Source: Oreocharis arfaki (Eukaryota > Chordata > Aves > Passeriformes > Paramythiidae). Taken from it: a stretch of 64,000 nt of DNA. The notes beneath the pieces were generated by a model. The model was not told where the DNA came from and ran no database searches. It was given only the letters and a program-made list of their open reading frames with translations. Shown here one piece after another: positions 24,848-36,129 of this stretch. Position numbers and translations under genes: made by a program. How positions within the stretch are numbered: position 1 is the stretch's first letter; each line of letters begins with the position of its first letter. Where the stretch lies: assembly GCA_013398015.1 (NCBI GenBank), contig VZRR01006730.1, positions 124,139-188,138 on the forward strand, read 5' to 3'.

Positions 24848-27130
24848 TGCTTGGCGTGCCTTAGCCCAAGCCAGCTCATGCAGGATGAGAAGAGGACAAT
24901 GCCAACTGGCAGAGCTGTATCTGGCCCAACCGTCCCCAGGTGTCAACCTGGTCCCTGGAGATGGATACAGCAGAGCTCTGCCCCAGGCTGGGCTGGGACT
25001 CTGTTTATGAGGACAATGGGTATTTCAGACTTGAAGCCTGATTCTTCATGTGTCCACCCCGTCACCTCTCATTCACCACATTCCCTGCTCTAGATGGGCT
25101 CTATCCCCCAGCCATGTTGGGGCAGGCCAGGCTGAAGCCCCCAGTCACCCTTGTTCACGGGAGTAATGCCAGTGCCCCCTCCACAGGCTCCTACCTATGA
25201 TCCTTGTGGGATATCATTGCTCATCCCTTCTCTCTGCTGGCAGTGCCCCTCTTTACGTGCTTGGCTAGGTTTGTGTCCTGTTCCTCCTATTCTGTCTGGC
25301 ACAGCTATGGGAGGCACAGGCTGTGTGGACAGACAGCAGAGGCTGTGAGCCTCAGACTTTGTCCCAAAGGAAGCACCAAAACTTATTGGCCCTGCCTTCT
25401 CCTCCCTCCTGGGGCTGCACCAGGTCTCTTTGTTGCCCTACCCAGAGCCTTCTGCAGCAGGAGGGAAGTCACTTGTGCACCCGGCCTTTACTCAGAGCAT
25501 CTGGGACTGGTGCAACTGGAAGTAGGGTAGCAGGTCCCCTCCTGGTGGGCTTTTAGTGCTCAGTCAGCAGTCTGACTTGGGGCTGGGATGGCATGGAGGA
25601 AGGCTACTAAGCCCTCCCACCACACTTCCCTCCACAGGGCTGGATGGGACAGTTTGCACACTCACTCTCTGCTGGGCATCTCTTTGTGAGCCCACTGCAG
25701 GATGGTGGAGAGCTGCACTCGGCTGGGGCAGTGGCAGAGGTGAAGCCAGTTATATTTCCCACATGCTGACTTGGATTCAGCTGCCCTCCCTGCTTCAGTT
25801 TCTCCCTCAATGCTAGACTTTGCACGAGGCTGGATGGGCAGTGCTGGGGTCAGTGCTGCTCTCAGGGATCCCCCATCCAGGTTGGGATGCCCCCCAACCT
25901 GGCAACATGCATCCTCTTAGTCTGACTCCTGCTATTCCCCAAACTGGGCACAAGGCTTTGCAGGGAAGACTTGAGAGCTAACCCAGCCAAGACCCAACCC
26001 ACCTGGGCAGACCACGAGCTCACCCTCTCCAGTTTTAGCAGAAAGAGGGATTTGGTTTCACAGGGACCATCAGGGCTCCTAGCCCTGAGTCCTGCTTGCA
26101 ATGGGATGGAATTTCACCTACCACCTGCCATGGGGCATGAGGCACCACAACCCATCTTCCCTGTGGATGCTGTGAGTGCTTGATACAGAGACATCAAGCC
26201 AGGCCTTCAGCAGAACTCAGTCTCTGAGACCAGGAGGTGCCCACGGAGGAGGAAAGCTGATGGCTCTGAGCCTAGCAGACCTGCTTGGCACTTTTGGGTG
26301 GACAATGGTTGTGAAGGGGGTTGCTGTTCGCAGCTTGGCTCCAGGAGAGGATGCTGCTGCTGCCGTGTGTGGTCTGTGCAGTCCCTCTGCACTCACACCC
26401 AGCTGTGCCCACTGGGTAGTGCTGGGTGGCACTGTTTGAATCCCTCCCTCCTGCCAAGAAAAGGGTATGAGGATACTCTAGGGAGCCAGAACACCCTGCA
26501 GACCTTTTGGCCAGGGGCAGAGTTCCCTTGAAGGATGGGGGATTCTGTACTGGGGAACAGAGGCACAGGGCTCTGCACGGTGCCCAGGGGCCAGTGGCAG
26601 TATTGGCAATTACTAGTGATAGCATCCTAATGCATTGAGAGCTGGGACATTCCAGCAGTGCCTGGAGTTCTCATCAGCACTGCTGGCAGGTCACTGGCAG
26701 ACAAGGCACTGTCATCTTCTTAGAGGTCCATACCACTGCTGCCCCAGATGGGATTTAGAGCCTCAGTTTCCCCCTTTCTCCCTTAAGTTTTTGTACAGGT
26801 AGTTGAGAGACACACTGTCCCCCTCCCAGCCTGGCCCCTCCCTGCACGTGTGAGGTGAGTTGCTGTGCAATTCCAAGCCTGCTTATATTTTGGTGAAGAA
26901 GGAGGGGGTGTTGGTCACCCTGCCCACTGAGGGCAGGGATTCTGTGCAATACCTGGGTCTGTATTTCTTAGAAGCTGTTGTAGGATTGTATTTTTGTAAC
27001 TATGTGAGGGTGCTGGCTCCAGCAGGCCCAGGGCCTGGCATGAGCCTGTGTTCCCGTTGCTTTTCAACTTTGACTGTTTGGATGTTGTTGTTTCTTGCCA
27101 TTGAAATAAAGAGATTGATGTTTTACTTCG
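24848..27130 (+). other. DGKZ: DGKZ 3' untranslated region
   Basis: About 2.3 kb runs from the TAG stop to the first canonical poly(A) signal on this strand (27105). It has no coding signal. Only one AATAAA is seen, so a single main 3' end is likely. The cleavage point is inferred as 15-25 nt past the signal. Confidence 0.8.
27105..27110 (+). terminator. DGKZ: DGKZ poly(A) signal AATAAA
   Basis: Canonical hexamer in the context TTGAAATAAAGAG, followed by T/GT-rich sequence (TTGATGTTTTACTTCG) that fits a downstream cleavage-stimulation element. Confidence 0.88.
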
Positions 27131-30100
27131 TATCTCCTGCTGCATCCACAAGATTGCAGCGGGCACTGCACAACAGATGCCCTGCATGGCACAAACAAGC
27201 TTGGATCCCAAGGCCTCTGCCTCCATCCAAACTTGGGGGTACTTTGGGGAGCTCCCTGCTGGCCCACGTCTTTGTTCTCTTCCCAGCACAGCATCCTTCT
27301 GGAACTGTTGCTAGATCCGGGGTCCTTGTCCTGAGGGTCCTTCTCCCCCATTCTGTGTCCCACATCGGTGCTCAGTGTAATGGGGAAAGGGAGAAAGTGC
27401 ACTGCCTTCCCAAGTGATCCAGCAGGCCGTGGAAGTGTGAGCCAGGAGGCAGCAGCCTGCTGTTCCTCCTTGGGGCAAAGGCGGCAGCCCCAGCGGCTGC
27501 CACAGCTGTCAGTGGATACTACAGCAGCATCTAGCCTCCAGTTTCAAAATGTTTGTTGGCCTTTTTTTGTGGTGAGCTGTCCCCAGCCATGCTGCTCTGC
27601 AGGAGATGAGCCTGCCGGGGGCTCTTCCTATTCATTCCCAGCTCCAGCAGGGAGTCTTGGGCTTCTGCTTCGTGAGCACTGAGAGCAGGGATTATCTCTG
27701 CCACTCTGGTGGAAGGACCGCTCTCTGATTACAAAAGCAGAGGATTAGGGACACTTCTGCTTCCAGCCTCAGACTCATAAGCATGACTGTGGCCAACACA
27801 CCTCTCTCCTGTGGAGTTTCCTTTGAAAAATGAGGTAATCGCAGTGGCTGAGGGCATGCTGGTGATGGAGCCGGTGGGTGATGAGAAGCTATATGCATAC
27901 CTTAAACTCTGATTTCTGAGGGCAGTTTGGCAGCCTGCCTGGTGCTCCTGCCAGCCCCTCTCTGCCTGGACAAGCAGCCTCCTTCCCTGCCTGCATTGTC
28001 TCTTCCAGCCCCACTGTGCCCAGAGAAGCAGCCTCCTTCCCTGCCTGCATTGTCTCTTCCAGCCCCACTGTGCCCAGAGAAGCAGCCTCCTTCCCTGCCT
28101 GCATTGTCTCTTCCAGCCCCACTGTGCCTCTCTTTCATGGTCTTCAACCTTCAGGTCCTGTGCAGAGCTAACAGTGAGGATCTGTAGCAGGTGTAAGGCA
28201 CACCAACTTGTCCTGGCCTCCCCAGGGACCACGTGTCCGTGCAACTGGGAGGAGGGGGCCCGCTCTACCTCAGTGCCCAGACCCCAGCATGCTGGCACTT
28301 GGCCCACATCTCGGCAGAGAGGGCTGTCAGTAACCGCAGCAATTAGAGTCTTCCAGCTGCCCCAGTGTCAAATATACAGTGGGGAAGAGAAGCAGTCCCA
28401 CTATGTGATCACTCCGATGAGGAGTATTGGGAAAGGGGCAGTGTGCCTTTGGGGCAGAGTCCTACCCTTCTCTCCAAATGATGTTGGCATCCCTTCTTTC
28501 TCCTTTTCAGTCAGGTGCTGGAGGTTCGGAGGTCTGTCTGCCCTCCTGTGGGATGGAAGCACACCTCGGGGTGTAGGCACCAGGTGCATGTGTGCAGGCT
28601 GGAGAAAGCCATGCAAACTCAGCCCCAGCTCAGCAGAGCTGGGGTGACAGCAGTTGGCCCTGTTAATGATTACCTGCCACACACCTCAACAAGGAAAAGG
28701 TCGTTCCTCTCCCACGCATGGCTGTGTTCCCGCACTGGCACTGCCGCACCATCCACTGCCAGTTCCCCAAGGAGCAGGCTTTGACCAGAGATGGAAAATG
28801 CAGAGCTGACATGCCATGAATTAGCTTGTGACATTTTTAGAGGAAAAAAGCTCAAGTTAACCAATTGCAGGGAAATGCACCTGGGTTGGTCACACTCCCT
28901 CTTTTTCCTCCTTTCCTCGGTATGAGGCCCCTTTTTGCAAACACAGCCTTCTGCTGCTTCTTTGTGCTGGGGAAGGAGCCATTTCCCCCACGTCCCTCAG
29001 AAAGAGCCCAAAGGAACCAAGCACAGCCACTGCTGAGAGTGGTGTGCACCAATGCATCTCTGCTCTCTCATACAGCCAGGACTTGCCTCCTGGTCCCCCA
29101 GGAGTAAGGAGTAAAAATTTGCACAGGGCTTCACCATACCTTATGCTGCTGTGTCCTGGGGACTCCAGCGAGATCTTCAGTTCCTGGCCAGAAAGAGCTG
29201 AAGAGAAGCAGCAGTGCTCACTCCACACGTAGTTCTTTAACAGTTCTACAGGCCCTGGTTTGCTCATCACAGTCCCATAATTCAGACGTGCAAACCTGAT
29301 GCACACCTAGGTCCTTCTCCTTTTTTGCATTGAAGTTTGTCTCAGTGGCTTTCTTCAGCTTTAGTTTAAAGGCCCAACAATAGGGGGAGATTGGCTTTGC
29401 TACCTGTCCAGCTATCAGGATCCATTTCTGCATCCTGGGCTCAAATGTACAGCCCGGCATCTCCAGATCCCTCACCACACAGCAGTACCTGTTGCTGTGT
29501 GTGCAGCAGGAAGGGGAGATGGCATGTTCCCACATTTGCCAGCTCTCCTCAAAACCTCTGCAGATGTTTAGGAAACTGCTGGCAGAGTGGGAATTAAATG
29601 TGGCAATCTCTTGGAAGGTGATTCCTGGTTTTGAAGCAGCTCATAAAAAACAGCTGCCCCCCCTGCCCTGCCCTGCAACTCCACCTGTGTCAGCCCTGTT
29701 CTCAGCTGACTTCTTCCAGGATAAGAGGTGGAAAAACGGCTCCATTCCCCACCATAGCCCCATTTTTCTGGCATGACACTCTCATTTCTGGCTGCTGACT
29801 CCAAAAGGGAATTGACTTGGCTGCTGCCTTGCTCACTTCCCAAGAAAAGGTGGTGGATAGGAGGAAGGGAGCAATCACATCCACAAGGTCCTTTTCATCC
29901 CCACCAGCAGCCTGATACCTCTGCTTGGTCCAAGGAGAAGGGCTGCCACATGGCTGAGCTGGGGACGGGCAGGCAGGTCACAAGAGATGGAACTGGGGAG
30001 ACGCGTGGGACAGCATGTAAGTGATGTGCTGCTCTGGGTGCTGAGCAAGTACGCCTTTCCTGGTAACTTCCCACGAGGGGCAGAGCAAGCAGAGAAGGGT

Positions 30101-30570
30101 GGAAAGGGCAGAGATCATGAAAGGTCGGTCCACTGTCGCCAGTGGCCTTGATGGAGAAGAAGGGATCCACGGAGCCAGTGGAGACGCGGTGGTTCCCTTC
30201 ACTCCACCGAACCCCAGGGGTGCCCCTGGGGCCAGCTTCCAGCGGAACTAAGAGCAGCAGCCCCCAGGGGAACCCTGTCCGGCTGTTCAGCCGTGCACCC
30301 TTCGGCCACTCGGTGATGTTGGGGTGCGTGGTCAGCTGAACCCGCACAGCTTCCCTCGTACCGCGCCGCGGGTGCGGGTTGGAGAGCACCGCAGGAAGAT
30401 GACAGGGGACAGGGGCTGTGCCCCGCGGGACCTGACGCCCCCCGGGGCCAGCTCACCCCCGGCCGAGGGGCCGCCGCCGGCCCGCGCTGCCCCCGCCCCG
30501 CCGGCCGAGGGGCCAGCCTGCCCCGGGGCCGCCCCTCAGCCGCCCTGCCTTTGTGCCTGCCGGGGGGCAG
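27131..30570. other. Intergenic region DGKZ-MDK
   Basis: About 3.4 kb between the DGKZ poly(A) site and the MDK CpG island. It contains the 54-bp minisatellite at 27973-28128 and otherwise unique sequence. GC content rises from about 30200 into the MDK promoter. No exon with family similarity is seen on either strand. Confidence 0.7.
27973..28128. repeat. Minisatellite, 54-bp unit, about 2.9 copies
   Basis: Units start at 27973, 28027 and 28081 with AGCAGCCTCCTTCCCTGCCT. Copies two and three are essentially identical to copy one, the third lacking its last bases. Because 54 is divisible by three, frames on both strands stay open and give repeated 18-residue blocks. I regard those frames as a by-product. 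Confidence 0.95.
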
Positions 30571-31450
30571 AGGAGGAGCTTGCGAAAAGTTTTGGGCTAA
30601 AAACCCACCTTTTTGCTGCCAGCCGAGCCCGACGTCAGGGGCCGCTGTGCGCCGCGCGGGGCTCCGCACGCGGCCGCCACACAAAGGCAGCAGCTCCGCT
30701 CCGCTCCGCTCCGCAGGTGAGTGCGGCCCCCCCGCCCACGGCTCTCGGGTCGGGCCCCCAGCCCAGGGCCCCGTGCACGGCGGCACCGCCCGCCCGACGC
30801 CACCGCGATGGGCGCCCCGGGCGAAGCCAGCGGCGACCTCCCGTCACCTCTCTGGGCAGGCGGCAGTCACCCAGGCTGAGGGCTCTCCGGAGCGGGAAGG
30901 GGCTTTGCCGGAGTGGGGGACAGGCTCTGGCTGGGGAGGAGCTGCAGAAAAGGGCGATTGGGGCCGGGGGCGGCGACCTCCCCGGTGCGGGCTCGCGTGA
31001 GAGGAGCCGGGGAAGAGCCTGGAGGTGCAGAAGGATGGAGTTGGTAGGGAGTCGGGGCTCCTGGAGAACAGACGGGTTGAGGCAGTGGCCCCATATCCTA
31101 CCCCCCACTCCTCTGGGGAAGCATCCCCCACTGGTTCGGGGGGGACTCAGCTGGTGGAGATCCTCTGGTCGGAGCCCGGGGAGCTGCTCCGGAGCAGGGC
31201 TCGACCACCGCCCGCCTCTCCGGAGGGCGAGGGAAAGAGGCTGTACGGGGCTCACGGCAAAGCATCTGCCCTGAGGAGGGAGCAGAGGGCAGAAGTGTGG
31301 AACGGCGCTGCCTGCTCCCCTCTCTGCCCCCCGTACAGGGGCAGAACTCTTTTCCCTTGGACCACCTTCTCCCTGAGAGGGGAAGGTGAGGCCGCCTGCC
31401 GGAAAGCCCCACAGCCCCCCGGCTCTGCTTCCCTCAGCACCTTTAAGAAA
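30350..31450 (+). promoter_or_regulatory. MDK: MDK promoter CpG island
   Basis: About 1.1 kb of very GC- and CpG-rich sequence lies around the presumed MDK first exon. A TATA-like CTAAAAACC sits at about 30596-30604, just before the inferred transcription start near 30625. An inverted pair of nuclear-receptor-like half-sites (GGTCA-GC-TGAACC) is at 30330-30342. Midkine is retinoic-acid inducible in birds and mammals, so this pair deserves a look. No start-site data are available here. Confidence 0.6.
30625..30716 (+). other. MDK: Probable MDK 5' noncoding exon
   Basis: The right border is a strong donor, CCGCAG|GTGAGT at 30716/30717, in the CpG island about 3.3 kb before the exon with the initiator ATG. 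The left border is inferred from the TATA-like motif. A (CTCCG) repeat immediately precedes the donor. Midkine genes normally have a noncoding first exon, which this fits, but the splice to 34049 is inferred. Confidence 0.55.
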
Positions 31451-34048
31451 GGCTCCCGGCCGTGCTAACGCCTTGACTCACGGGCACATGCTCGGTCTCC
31501 CCTCTCCTGGCAGCAGGGAACTTCCTGCTGTCGCGGGGCTTGGCACGCCAGGCCACGGGCTTCCCGAGCGCTGGGCTCCTCGAGTGCCGGGCTCCCTGCC
31601 CGGAGGCTGGGAAGCAGCTCAGCCGGCAGAGGGAGGACAGCGGTCCTGCGGCCAGAGCCAGCTGCAATTTGAGCCGAGCAAAGCCGAGCCGAGAGGACCC
31701 ACTACTGGAAAAGGGGCTGTGAGGGGGGTGCCAGCCTAGCCGCCTCCCCGTTCCCAGGAGCGCATGGGGACACCATTGAGGGATCAGGAACTGGGAAGGA
31801 TATGTGGCCTCCATCAGGAGAAGTCGGTGGTACTACCTGGCCCTGAATGGTGTCTGGAGAGGGGTCCAAGCTTTCCCATTGCAATAGTGGGTATTCGAGC
31901 TCTGCTTCAGCTTCACCAGGTGATTTTATTTTTCTTTTTAAAGCTGATCCTAGATTACAAAAACCCAGGGCAGCTGGAGGAGGGGGAATGGAGAACAGAG
32001 ATGCCACGATGTGGTCAGGCTCCAGGCTGCTCTGTTCGTGCAAGCCCATTCCTGGCAGAGACAGATACTATGGGAGAGGCAGCCAGCATCTGAGGAGGAG
32101 AGAAGCCAGGGCCCCACAGGGACGCAGGAGGAGCACTGCTGTGCAAGCATGCCTGAAGGTGCTGTCAGCCCAGCCAGGAACAGCTCATTCGCCCGGCTGT
32201 TTGGAAAACCAGTTGGAAAACTGCACTCCCTTTCCCTTGTGAATGCTTTAGGATGAGCCATGACTGAAGGTCCCTGCAGACCTTTGCCCGGGAAATGTGA
32301 TGTGCTGGGCCGGGCCTGGGAGCAGATTTAGGGGTCCCTGGGGCTGTAGCTCGTCAGCCCCTCAGAGGGCATCCTTCTCATATCCCTGTGTACACAAGGG
32401 GCTGTGCCTGGAGGCGAGGCAGGGGTGAGCGCAGCAGCTGGGGCTGTCTGCCCTCGGGGCTTGAAGGCCATGTCAAAAGGGCCTGAGCAGAAGGTGCTGG
32501 GCTGGGAGCTAGGTGCAAGGAGCACAGGGGAATGCTCTGCAGCAAAGGATGGAGGAAGTTTGCAGAGCACCTGAAACCAGGGGGATGCTGTGAGCAATGT
32601 GGATGTCAGAGGTGCTACCCCATAAGAGCTGCAGCAGAAAGTGGGAGAGCCATGTCTGTAAGTCAGCTCAGCTCCAGCCTTGTCATCTGTAACCAGCCCA
32701 TCTGGGCTGAGCCCTTGTCCCCTTTGAAGGCAGATGGGTGGGAACAGAGCTGAGCCGTGCTGTGCTCGGCAGGATGGCTCCCAGCTGGGCTGGGTGAGGG
32801 GGAAGGCAGATCTCACCCCCACAACTGTGCCCTCAGCCAGCCGGTCTGTGTAATTCCCTGTGACAGTTCAATGCAGACCGAAGCCGGCAGCTTGGCGGCG
32901 GATGCATGAAAGGTGGGTGCACTGGAGCCTGAATAATGTGGGATGCTGCTCTCTCTGGCATGCTGCCTGGGGAGCCCAGGGGAGGGAGCAAACACTGACC
33001 CCGGGCTCGTCCCTGCATTGATGTCCCCTGGGGCCTGCAGTTCATCCTGTCCTCTACAGCCCAGTTCTGTGAAGCCCATCACAGAGCCAGGGCAGGTGCT
33101 GTGTATTTTCTGGATGGCTGCTGCCACACAGGTATGGGTGGCATCTTAAAAGGCTTTTGGGGGAGCAGGGAAGGGGTCTCCAGATTTGAAATGCTGGCTC
33201 TGCATGCCTGCACTCCTGTTCCCACTGAGAGCAGGATATGGGACCCCAGCAACATCCCACAGAGTCTCATGGTGGCAGTCAGAGGGGACAGGGGGAGAAG
33301 GCACGGTCCCCAGAGCCGAACCCTTATGCGCATGCACCCTTGTCCCCAGCCTGCTCCCACGTGTGCGCACTCCTGCACACCCCCTGCGTGCAGGGGTGGC
33401 GTGGGCAGTGGGCTCAGCACTCCCGCTCCATCCCTCCAGTGAGCTCCCACACTGTGGGTGCTTTCTTTTGGTGTTTAATCCACCGATTCAACTCTCAGAC
33501 CCCTCATGGCAGCAGGTTTGTTTTTTCTGGGCTTTTTTCCTTCTCCCTGGCATCCTCTGGAACTGGAGTAAGGAACTATGGGAGCTGTGCTCCCCAGCCC
33601 CAAGGCTCTTTGGTATGGGGCAGCAGCCTGCTGGCTCATGGATAAAGGATCCACAGAGAAATATGGGGGCTGGCAACTGGCAGCCAGCTGTAGGGCCTTC
33701 CCCAGATGCTGTGTGGGCTGCAGGGGTCACCGTGGAGAGCATTTCAACCACATGCAGGGCAATGGGGGAGGCTGCAGGGGTGGGAACAATCTCTCAGCCC
33801 TGCAGCTCCCTGGTGGGAGGCAGTTGTTGAGGTACACAATTAACCTTCCTGTTGCAATTAATGAACACACTCTACTGGGTGGCAGCAAGCAGGGCACAGG
33901 GGTGTACACACACACGTAGGTGAGTGTGTGCAATGGAGGCAGCTGCTGGCCCACTCCCACACAGGCTGCCCACAGCCCACCACGCCCCGCCTCGACACCA
34001 CATTGCACCCCATCCTCCAACCCACCTCACCCTCTCCTTCCTCCACAG
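30717..34048 (+). other. MDK: Probable MDK intron 1
   Basis: About 3.3 kb. The first 700 bp continue the CpG island; the rest is unique sequence. A TTAACC/TTAATG-rich block around 33828-33870 might be a regulatory element. Alternative first exons within the island cannot be excluded. Confidence 0.5.
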
Positions 34049-34053
34049 GCAGG

Positions 34054-35103
34054 ATGCAGGTCCGGGGCCTCCTCCTTCTCCTGGCGCTGATCCTGGTGGC
34101 TGCCACCGCTGAGGCTGGCAAGAACAAGAAAGGTGAGAGGCAGCCTGGGGCAAGGGCCCAGTGGGGTGGGGGGCAGAGTGGGGCACGCTCCCCTGTGCCT
34201 GCAGAGAGCACCCACTCCACTTTTCTGCGCAGAAAAGGCAAAGAAGGATGGCTCCAAGTGCGAGGACTGGCGCTGGGGACCCTGTGTTCCCAACAGTAAG
34301 GACTGTGGCCTGGGCTACCGCGAGGGAACTTGCAAAGATGAGAGTAAGAAGCTCAAGTGCAAGATCCCCTGCAACTGGAAGAAGAAATTTGGAGGTGGGT
34401 ACATGGAGGTGGGGTGGTTGAGGACCACCCTGTGCTGGGTGACCAGGGCTAGTGTCCCGCCAGGTCCTGGCCAGTTCTGATGCCTCTTCCCTCTCATCCA
34501 GCCGACTGCAAGTACAAGTTTGAGAGCTGGGGAGGCTGCAGTGCTCAGACAGGCCTGAAGACTCGCTCTGGCATCCTGAAGAAAGCCCTGTACAATGCCC
34601 AGTGCGAGGAGATTGTCTATGTGACCAAGCCCTGCTCCTCCAAGATCAAGTCAAAGTCCAAAGGTCAGTTCCTGTCCCCAGAAGGGTCCTGTTGCAGCCC
34701 TGGGCAGGGGTTTCTCAGAGGTACCTTGGCCTGTTGGGGTTGGGCTTTGCTGGTGGTGTGGGGGGTTACATAGGATGCTCTTTCCTTTGCACTGCGAAGT
34801 CCAGCTGCTGGCTGGGTGGGATGCAGGTGCTCCTAGGAAAAGTCTTGGTCCCCACACACACCACTGCCATCTTTGGTGGGATGGGGATTCCCTGCTCTCC
34901 TCACTGGGACTGGTGTAAAACGTGGTTTGGCGGGGCAGGAGGCTGCCTGCAGGGATGCAGCGACTGCGCTGTGCCCAGCCAGCCATGCTGGCTACATTTC
35001 TACCATAGCAGTGTCTGGGGCACCGTGAGCTGCCAGCAGATGCACTAACTCTTGTCTCCTGTGCTTCTTGAATGCAGCAAAGAAGGGCAAGGGGAAGGAC
35101 TAG
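34054..35103 (+). CDS. MDK: Midkine, secreted heparin-binding growth factor (142 aa)
   Basis: Coding exons 34054-34132, 34233-34394, 34502-34663 and 35078-35103, all GT-AG with matching phases; 429 nt including TAG. The protein begins with a hydrophobic signal peptide ([19 protein letters not shown], cleavage about residue 22), followed by a mature basic protein with ten cysteines as in the midkine/pleiotrophin family. The N domain holds [19 protein letters not shown] and the C domain [20 protein letters not shown], ending in the lysine-rich tail KAKKGKGKD. Length and sequence match chicken midkine (RIHB) and clearly favour midkine over pleiotrophin. It acts outside the cell through glycosaminoglycans and receptors such as PTPRZ1, ALK and LRP1, promoting neurite growth and survival. 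The exon containing the ATG starts at 34049, only 5 nt before it. Confidence 0.98.
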
Positions 35104-35815
35104 AGCAGGAAGCCAATGTCCTCATCGGCCCCTCGACGTGGTGCCTACAGGACTGGATGTCCAGCTGCAGCTGGCCCACACTACAGTCTTCCTCCTCCTC
35201 TCCTTACTCCTTCCCATGACCTCCTCTTTCACTGAGATGCCTTGTTTTAATCATTAGTGTTGTAGAGAGCAAACCCCCCCACCCTGCAAGATAGGCTGCC
35301 TCCATCCTTGCTGCCCCACGGCCACTGCCAGGGCATCCTGCTCACCCCTCTCAGCTGGTGTTGGGGTTCACTGGGATGTGCTCGGAGAGCTGGGATGGAA
35401 CACACATTTTTCCACCCTCCAGCACAAATGAGTTGCCTTTAGCACATCCTTTTGCAAGCCCAGGAGCCTCCTTGCTCCTCCACCTGGTACCAGTGCCAGA
35501 GGGAAGGGCTGGGTGTTGAATGCCTGAGTAACCCCTTCACTCAGGCTTCTCACTCGAAGACTGCTCTCACCTCAGGGGGTTTATTCCAGCATCCCTTTGG
35601 CTGGGGCATGATTTACCTGCAGCAGTTGAGGAAAACACAGCCACCACCCTGAGAAGTGACTGCGTCTCCTCTCTGTCACTTCTGACCTTGTGTGTCCATG
35701 CTGGGGCTGCAGCCCCTCTGCCTTTGCTATGCCAACACCAGTGCTGGGCGGGAGCTCTCACTCCTTCTGGAAAATGGTTTTTTTTCTTTTCCAATAAAAA
35801 TCTTTTTTAAAAAAG
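35104..35815 (+). other. MDK: MDK 3' untranslated region
   Basis: About 0.7 kb from the TAG to just past the only AATAAA on this strand. No open frame of interest. The right end is inferred from the poly(A) signal. Confidence 0.85.
35793..35798 (+). terminator. MDK: MDK poly(A) signal AATAAA
   Basis: Hexamer in CCAATAAAAATC, followed by T- and A-rich sequence. It fits the expected distance for a compact midkine 3'UTR. Confidence 0.9.
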
Positions 35816-36129
35816 TATCAGAACCCTCCTGTTGTCCCCACAAGGTGCTGCTGTGCTGGAAACCCCAGCAAACCCTGGTTTTGCTGACCCCACTGGACCA
35901 GCAGTGAAGTTACCATGCAGCTGGCATTGGTGGCCTGGGTGCTACGTGCACGTGGTCCTGGACAAAGCACATGGGTCAGACATCACAGCCTCTTTGCAAC
36001 AACACTTCAGCCTCCCCCTGCTTAATCTTGGCAGAAGGGATGGGCTGCAGGAAATGTCACCAGTGGGTGACACTGGGAAGCAGGGAAGGAGCCACCCAGG
36101 TGATGACTCATTCATTCCTCACACCATGG

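Noticed and set aside
27729..28307. 192-codon minus frame with 18-residue repeats
   Set aside because: The repeats are the 54-bp minisatellite, open in several frames at once, with no other coding sign.
30324..31274. 316-codon open frame across the MDK CpG island
   Set aside because: GC-rich sequence has few stops. The composition is Pro/Ala/Arg/Gly with no domain, and it runs through the strong splice donor at 30717.
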